Shown: positions 58,936 to 64,000 of the stretch, piece after piece
Layout of the letters: every line of letters begins with the position of its first letter
Position numbering within the stretch: position 1 is the stretch's first letter
Assembly (NCBI GenBank): GCA_021845985.1
Contig: JAJZES010000012.1
Span: forward strand, 186,001 to 250,000
Length of the DNA stretch: 64,000 bases
Source: Pseudomonadota bacterium
GTDB taxonomy: Bacteria; Pseudomonadota; Alphaproteobacteria; Acetobacterales; Acetobacteraceae
Direction of reading: 5' to 3'
Program-made: the position numbers and the translations under genes
Notes under the pieces: generated by a model
The model's database searches: none
Told to the model about the DNA's origin: nothing
What the model saw: only the letters and a program-made list of their open reading frames with translations

Positions 58936-60591
58936 ATGACGGCGTTCGACTATGTCATCGTCGGCGCCGGCTCGGCCGGCTGCGTGCTGGCCAACCGGCT
59001 GAGCGAGGACGGCAGCGCCAGCGTGCTGCTGCTCGAATTCGGCGGGTCGGACCGGTCAGTGCTGATCCAGATGCCGAGCGCGCTGTCGATCCCGATGAAC
59101 ATGGCGAAATACGACTGGTCGTACGAGACCGAACCGGAGCCGCATCTCGGCGGCCGGCGGCTGCATACGCCGCGCGGCAAGGTGCTGGGCGGCTCGTCGT
59201 CGATCAACGGCATGGTCTGGGTGCGCGGCAATCCGTATGATTTCGACGACTGGGAGGCGCAGGGCGCGCGGGGCTGGGGCTATCGCCATGTGCTGCCGTA
59301 TTTTCGCCGCGCCGACGGGCATGATGAGGGCGACCCTCGGTACCGCAGCGCCGAGGGCAACCAGCGCAACCGCTACGGCACGCTGGCCAATCCGCTGCAT
59401 CACGCATGGCTGGCGGCGGCGCGCCAGGCGGGCTATCCGGCGACATCCGACTATAACGGGTATCAGCAGGAGGGATTCGGGCGCATGGGCATGTCGGTCC
59501 ATCGCGGGCGGCGGTGGAGCACGGCGAATGCCTATCTGCGTCCGGCGCTGGGGCGGGCCAATCTGTCGGTGCTGACCGGGGCGCGGGCGACGCGGATCGT
59601 GTTCGAGGGGCGGCGCGCCAGCGGCGTTGCCTATCTGCGCGGCGGCGCGGCGCAGGTGGCGCAGGCGCGGCGCGAGGTGCTGCTGTGCGGCGGCCCGATC
59701 AACAGCCCGCAACTGCTGAAACTGTCCGGCATCGGGCCGGCGGCGGAGCTGCGCCCGCTCGGCATCGATGTGGTCGCCGACCGGCCGGGGGTGGGAGAGA
59801 ACCTGCAGGATCACCTGGAGTTCTATTTCCAGATCGCCTGTCGCGAGAAGGTGACGCTCTATTCGGTGATGAACCCGTGGGCCAAAGCGGCGATCGGCGC
59901 CCGCTGGCTGTTGCGCCATGACGGGCTGGGGGCGACCAACCACTTTGAATCCTGCGGCTTCATCCGCAGCCGCGCCGGGGTGCGCTACCCGGACATTCAG
60001 TATCATTTCCTGCCGCTCGCGGTGACCTATGACGGCAGCGCGCTGGCCAGCGGCCACGGGTTCCAGGCGCATGTCGGGCCGATGCGCTCGAAAAGCCGCG
60101 GCACGGTGACGCTCGCCTCGGCCGACCCGCTGGCGCGACCGCGCATCCGCTTCAACTACATGAGCCACCCGGACGACTGGACCGAGATGCGGGCCTGCGT
60201 GCGGCTGACGCGGGAGATTTTCGCCCAGCCGGCGTTCGACCGCTTCCGCGGGCGCGAGCTCCAGCCGGGGGCGGCGGTCGAAAGCGACGCCGCGATCGAC
60301 GATTTCGTCCGCGCCAAGGTCGAGAGCGCCTATCATCCGAGCTGCTCGTGCCGCATCGGCCGGGCGGATGACCCGATGGCGGTGGTCGATCCCGAATGCC
60401 GGGTGATCGGCGTCGCCGGGCTGCGGGTGATCGACAGCTCGATCATGCCGAGCGTGACCACCGGCAACCTGAATGCGCCGACGATCATGCTGGCCGAGAA
60501 GGGCGCCGACCACGTGCGCGGACGCGAGATGCTGCCGGCGGCCGACGCGCCGGTCTATGATGCGCCGAACTGGCGAACGGCGCAGCGGTAA
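58936..60591 (+). CDS. betA: choline dehydrogenase
   Basis: A 551-residue membrane-associated GMC flavoprotein oxidising choline to betaine aldehyde. [23 protein letters not shown] is the FAD loop, then [38 protein letters not shown], and the active-site region [25 protein letters not shown] and [26 protein letters not shown]. It follows betB with one base between and is followed by soxB, eight bases on, so the betaine-to-glycine branch is in the same transcript. Dimethylglycine dehydrogenase and betaine demethylase genes are not in the window. Confidence 0.95.
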   Translation: MTAFDYVIVGAGSAGCVLANRLSEDGSASVLLLEFGGSDRSVLIQMPSALSIPMNMAKYDWSYETEPEPHLGGRRLHTPRGKVLGGSSSINGMVWVRGNPYDFDDWEAQGARGWGYRHVLPYFRRADGHDEGDPRYRSAEGNQRNRYGTLANPLHHAWLAAARQAGYPATSDYNGYQQEGFGRMGMSVHRGRRWSTANAYLRPALGRANLSVLTGARATRIVFEGRRASGVAYLRGGAAQVAQARREVLLCGGPINSPQLLKLSGIGPAAELRPLGIDVVADRPGVGENLQDHLEFYFQIACREKVTLYSVMNPWAKAAIGARWLLRHDGLGATNHFESCGFIRSRAGVRYPDIQYHFLPLAVTYDGSALASGHGFQAHVGPMRSKSRGTVTLASADPLARPRIRFNYMSHPDDWTEMRACVRLTREIFAQPAFDRFRGRELQPGAAVESDAAIDDFVRAKVESAYHPSCSCRIGRADDPMAVVDPECRVIGVAGLRVIDSSIMPSVTTGNLNAPTIMLAEKGADHVRGREMLPAADAPVYDAPNWRTAQR

Positions 60592-60599
60592 GGGTGACC

Positions 60600-61853
60600 A
60601 TGCAATCGTTTTCAATTCTGTCCCTGCTGCGGCGTGCCTTTGGCGGGCATGCCTCCTGGCAGCCGCAATGGCGCGATGCGGCACCGAAAGCGGCGTACGA
60701 CGCCGTCATCATCGGCGGCGGCGGGCATGGGCTGGGCACCGCGTACTACCTCGCCAGCGAATACGGCATGCGCAATATCGCGGTGCTGGAACGCGGCTGG
60801 ATCGGCGGCGGCAATACCGGGCGCAACACCACCATCATCCGCTCCAACTATCTGTTCGACGAAAGCGCGGCACTTTATGACCACGCGCTGAAGCTGTGGG
60901 AGGGGCTGTCGCGGACGCTGAACTACAACGTCATGTACAGCCCGCGCGGCGTGATGATGCTGGCGCACAATGTCCATGACGTTCAGGTGTTCAAGCGGCA
61001 TGTCCACGCCAACCGCGCCAACGGCGTCGATAATGAATGGCTGTCGGCCGAGCAGGCGCGGGCGTTCTGTCCGCCGCTGAACATCTCGCCCGATCTGCGC
61101 TATCCGGTGCTCGGTGCGGCGCTGCAGCGGCGTGGCGGCACGGCGCGGCATGATGCCGTCGCCTGGGGCTATGCGCGGGCGGCCGATGCGCTGGGCGTGG
61201 ACATCGTGCAGAATTGCGAGGTGACCGGCATCGACCGTGGGCCGGATGGTGCGGTGACCGGGGTGCAAACGACGCGCGGCGCCATCCGTGCGCCCAAGGT
61301 CGGCATCGTCGCCGCCGGGCATACCAGCGTGGTCATGGGCATGGCCGGGCTGCGCGTGCCGCTGGAGAGTTTTCCGCTGCAGGCGCTGGTCAGCGAGCCG
61401 GTCAAGCCGGTGTTCCCCTGCGTCGTCATGTCCAATACGGTGCACGCCTATATCAGCCAGTCCGACAAGGGCGAGCTGGTGATCGGCGCCGGCACCGACG
61501 CCTTCGTCTCCTACAGCCAGCGCGGCGGGCTGCATATTCCGGCGCACACGCTGGATGCGATCTGCGAGTTGTTCCCAATGTTCCGGCGCATGCGCATGCT
61601 GCGCAACTGGGGCGGCATCGTCGATACCACGCCGGACCGCTCGCCGATCATCGCCAAGACGCCGGTGCCGGGCCTGTATGTCAATTGCGGCTGGGGCACC
61701 GGCGGGTTCAAGGCGACGCCGGGATCGGCGCATGTGTTTGCCCATACGATGGCGCAGGACGCGCCGCACCCGATCAACGCGCCGTTCACGCTGGAGCGTT
61801 TCCGCGACGGGCAGATGATCGACGAGGCCGCCGCCGCGGCGGTCGCACATTGA
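60600..61853 (+). CDS. soxB: sarcosine oxidase beta subunit, copy 2
   Basis: 417 residues and intact. MQSFSILSLLRRAFGGHASW then AYDAVIIGGGGHGLGTAYYLASEYG (FAD), NTGRNTTIIRSNYL around the covalent flavin site, and WGTGGFKATPGSAHVFAHTMAQD. It covers the position where copy 1 has a TAG, with Trp here (WQPQWRDAAPK). The ATG at 60600 is preceded by AAGGGTGACC; a GTG two codons earlier is possible. It demethylates sarcosine to glycine, giving methylene-THF and H2O2 with SoxA, G and D. Confidence 0.95.
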   Translation: MQSFSILSLLRRAFGGHASWQPQWRDAAPKAAYDAVIIGGGGHGLGTAYYLASEYGMRNIAVLERGWIGGGNTGRNTTIIRSNYLFDESAALYDHALKLWEGLSRTLNYNVMYSPRGVMMLAHNVHDVQVFKRHVHANRANGVDNEWLSAEQARAFCPPLNISPDLRYPVLGAALQRRGGTARHDAVAWGYARAADALGVDIVQNCEVTGIDRGPDGAVTGVQTTRGAIRAPKVGIVAAGHTSVVMGMAGLRVPLESFPLQALVSEPVKPVFPCVVMSNTVHAYISQSDKGELVIGAGTDAFVSYSQRGGLHIPAHTLDAICELFPMFRRMRMLRNWGGIVDTTPDRSPIIAKTPVPGLYVNCGWGTGGFKATPGSAHVFAHTMAQDAPHPINAPFTLERFRDGQMIDEAAAAAVAH

Positions 61854-61866
61854 GGAGCGGACAGGC

Positions 61867-62163
61867 ATGTTGCTGATCGACTGCCCGTATTGCGGCAAGC
61901 GCCCGGAGATCGAGTTTTCCTATGGCGGGGAGGCGCATGTCGCCCGCCCGGCCGACCCGCAGGCGTTGAGCGATGACGCCTGGGCGGCGTATCTCTATCT
62001 GCGCAGCAACCCGAAAGGCCGGCATGCCGAACGCTGGCGCCATACCCATGGCTGCGCCCGCTTCTTCAACGCGGTGCGCGACACGGTGAGCGACTTTTTC
62101 GTCACCACCTATAAGGTCGGCGAGACGCCGCCGGCCGAGGCGTGGCCGAGGGCGGCCGAATGA
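61867..62163 (+). CDS. soxD: sarcosine oxidase delta subunit, copy 2
   Basis: 98 residues. MLLIDCPYCGKRPEIEFSYGGE carries the zinc cysteines, then AYLYLRSNPKGRHAERWRHTHGCARFFNAVRDT, the standard SoxD core. The tail VGETPPAEAWPRAAE is longer than that of copy 1. Its stop overlaps the soxA2 ATG. Confidence 0.93.
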   Translation: MLLIDCPYCGKRPEIEFSYGGEAHVARPADPQALSDDAWAAYLYLRSNPKGRHAERWRHTHGCARFFNAVRDTVSDFFVTTYKVGETPPAEAWPRAAE

Positions 62164-64000
62164 GCGCGTTGCGCACGCCGACTGGCGGCCGCATCGACCG
62201 CTCGCGCAAGCTGCGTTTCAGCTTCGACGGCCGCAGTTTCGACGGCTTCGCCGGTGATACGCTGGCCTCGGCGCTGCTCGCCAACGGCGTGCATCTGGTT
62301 GGCCGGTCGTTCAAATATCACCGTCCGCGCGGCATTCTCTCGGCCGGCTCGGACGAGCCGAACGCACTCGTCGCGGTGGCGCGCGATGCGGCGCGGGTGA
62401 CGCCCAATCTGCGGGCGACACAGGTGGAGCTGTATTCGGAGCTGCGCGCCGAGAGCCAGAACCGGTTTCCCTCGCTCGGCTTCGATATCGGCGTCATCAA
62501 CGATGTCGTGTCACCGCTGCTGCCGGCCGGGTTCTACTACAAGACGTTCAAATGGCCGGCCTGGGCGTGGCAGCGGCTTTATGAGCCGGCGATCCGCGCC
62601 GCCGCCGGCCTCGGCCGGGCGCCGACCCTGCCGGACCCGGATCGCTATATCAGCCGCTTCGCCCATTGCGACGTGCTGGTGATCGGCGCCGGGCCGGCCG
62701 GGCTGGCGGCGGCGCTGGTCGCGGCGGATGCCGGGGCGCGCGTCATTCTGTGCGACGAGCAGGCCGAGTGCGGCGGCTCGCTGCTGGCCGAGACGGCGGC
62801 GACGATCGACGGCTGGCCGGCGGGCGACTGGGTGGCGACGACGCTGGCGACGCTGGCCGCCAACCCGCGCGTGCGCGTGCTGCCGCGTACCACCGCGTTT
62901 GGCTATTTCGCCCACAACATGGTCGGCCTGAACGAGCGGGTCACCGACCATCTGGCGGCGCCGCCGGCCGATCTGCCGCGCGAGCGGCTGTGGCAGGTGC
63001 GCGCGGCCGAAGTGGTGATCGCCACCGGGGCGCTGGAACGCCCGTTGGTGTTCCCCAACAACGACCGGCCAGGGGTGATGCTGGCCGATGCCGGCCGCAC
63101 CTATCTGCTGCGCTACGGCGTGGTGCCGGGGCGGCGCGTGGTGATCGCCACGGCGCATGATGCGGCCTATCGCGCCGCGCTCGATCTGCATGCCGCCGGC
63201 ATCGCCGTGCCGCTGATTGCCGACCTGCGCCAGACTGCCACCGGCGACTGGCCGGAGGCGGCGCGGGCGGCCGGGATTCGGGTGCGCACCGGCGCCATCA
63301 TCGCCACCACCGGCGGGCGGCGGCGCGTCGCCTGGGCCGGGGTGGCGCAGCCGGATGGCGGCACGATCGAGCCGGTGCCGTGCGACGCGCTGCTGATGTC
63401 GGGCGGCTGGACGCCGAGCGTGCATCTGTTCAGCCAGTCGCGCGGCAAGCTGCGCTTCGACGCCGAGGCGCAGGCCTTCCTGCCCAATCTGTCGGTCGAG
63501 CGTGAACGCTCCGCCGGCGCCTGTCGCGGCGTGTTCGGCCTGACCGCCGCGCTGGCCGATGGCGCGGCGGCGGGCGAGGCGGCGGCCAAGGCGGCCGGAC
63601 ATGGCGGGGCGCGCGCGCCGCGCATGGCGGTGACGGCAAAAGCCTTCGGCGGCGGCGGCCTGCTCGGCCCGGCAGCCGGCACCGCGGCGAAGCACGCCTT
63701 CGTCGATTTCCAGAACGATGTCACGGCCAAGGACATCGGGCTGGCGACGCGCGAGGGTTTTCGCTCGATCGAGCATGTCAAACGCTACACCACCACCGGC
63801 ATGGCCACCGACCAGGGCAAGACCTCCAACATGCACGCGCTCGGCATCGTCGCCGCCGCGCTCGACGTGCCGCTGCCGCAGGTCGGGCTGACGACGTTCC
63901 GCATGCCCTATACGCCGGTGACCTTCGGCAGCTTCGCCGCCCTGTCGCGCGGCGACCTGTTCGAGCCGCTGCGGCGGACGCCGCTGCACGCGCAGGCGGT
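62160..64000 (+). CDS. soxA: sarcosine oxidase alpha subunit, copy 2, 3' end outside window
   Basis: Open to the window edge, 613 codons seen of about 1000. The N-terminus has FSFDGRSFDGFAGDTLASALLANGVHLVGRSFKYHRPRGI, then the FAD/NAD loop CDVLVIGAGPAGLAAALVAADAGARVILCDEQ and ATGALERPLVFPNNDRPGVMLADA, and further AKHAFVDFQNDVTAKDIGLATREGF followed by RYTTTGMATDQGKTSN. No internal stops in the visible part; the codon at the first copy-1 TAG is TTT here. It completes the intact set soxB-soxD-soxA behind betBA. Confidence 0.95.
   Translation, partial: MSALRTPTGGRIDRSRKLRFSFDGRSFDGFAGDTLASALLANGVHLVGRSFKYHRPRGILSAGSDEPNALVAVARDAARVTPNLRATQVELYSELRAESQNRFPSLGFDIGVINDVVSPLLPAGFYYKTFKWPAWAWQRLYEPAIRAAAGLGRAPTLPDPDRYISRFAHCDVLVIGAGPAGLAAALVAADAGARVILCDEQAECGGSLLAETAATIDGWPAGDWVATTLATLAANPRVRVLPRTTAFGYFAHNMVGLNERVTDHLAAPPADLPRERLWQVRAAEVVIATGALERPLVFPNNDRPGVMLADAGRTYLLRYGVVPGRRVVIATAHDAAYRAALDLHAAGIAVPLIADLRQTATGDWPEAARAAGIRVRTGAIIATTGGRRRVAWAGVAQPDGGTIEPVPCDALLMSGGWTPSVHLFSQSRGKLRFDAEAQAFLPNLSVERERSAGACRGVFGLTAALADGAAAGEAAAKAAGHGGARAPRMAVTAKAFGGGGLLGPAAGTAAKHAFVDFQNDVTAKDIGLATREGFRSIEHVKRYTTTGMATDQGKTSNMHALGIVAAALDVPLPQVGLTTFRMPYTPVTFGSFAALSRGDLFEPLRRTPLHAQA

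Noticed and set aside
62511-63989. A 492-codon minus-strand frame opposite soxA copy 2
   Set aside because: Arg/Gly/His-rich shadow of a gene with clear flavoprotein motifs on the plus strand.

Overview
The window is chromosomal DNA of a GC-rich alphaproteobacterium, most likely from the Rhodospirillales/Acetobacterales (Acetobacteraceae-like). Four things point there: the ffh-rpsP-rimM-trmD-rplS-leuCDB order, the ChvG/ChvI two-component system followed by HprK, RapZ, EIIA-Man, HPr and EI, a System I cytochrome c maturation operon, and GTG/ATG starts coupled by ATGA overlaps. The genus assignment is inference only; there is no rRNA in the window.

Layout. 1-2270: end of ugd and a methyltransferase-glycosyltransferase fusion (polysaccharide synthesis). 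2351-2400: a hexanucleotide satellite. 2436-4450: a second, divergent leuCD pair. 4408-10466 (minus): a tightly overlapping catabolic operon (FadB-type fusion enzyme, CoA-transferase A and B, half of a TPP decarboxylase, an FGGY kinase, a HAD protein). 10618-12297: DEAD-box helicase. 12510-12663: tRNA-Arg(ACG) with tandem copies of its own 3' end behind it. 12711-19409 (minus): ffh-rpsP-rimM-trmD-rplS-leuC-leuD-leuB. 19590-24176: a small unknown gene and a minus-strand operon (YciI, EVE, DUF29, Rieske, acsA, cdh). 24217-29355 (plus): ccmCDEFGHI. 29380-34468 (minus): dedA, mltG, fabF, acpP, fabG, fabD. 34873-42529 (minus): chvI-chvG, an AI-2E family permease, hprK, rapZ, EIIA-Man, HPr, EI; this is a regulatory phosphorelay, because no sugar permease is present. 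42590-44224: HugZ-like protein and Kdo hydroxylase.

44470-49643 holds a decayed sarcosine oxidase locus: a glutamine-synthetase tail, soxB with an in-frame TAG, intact soxD, soxA with two TAGs and a frameshifting deletion, and intact soxG. A second, apparently intact copy (soxB, soxD, partial soxA) lies at 60600-64000 directly behind betBA. That second set makes a coherent choline to betaine, and later sarcosine to glycine, catabolic block. Between the two copies are a protein-tyrosine-phosphatase-like gene, polA, a zinc-finger gene and a lipase-like gene.

54572-57479 is a small accessory 'scrapyard' next to tRNA-Arg(CCG). It holds a DUF433/DUF5615 toxin-antitoxin pair, a complete IS1595-type element with perfect 20-bp ends, a probable ApeA-type defence gene cut off by that element, a fragment of an IS4-family transposase, and a 5'-truncated betI regulator running in frame into betB.

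The points most worth checking are the tRNA-tail tandem repeat, the paired intact/decayed sarcosine oxidase loci with three TAG stops, the unusual TPP/FGGY/CoA-transferase operon, the perfect 30-bp palindrome just upstream of polA, and the eroded betI/defence region.
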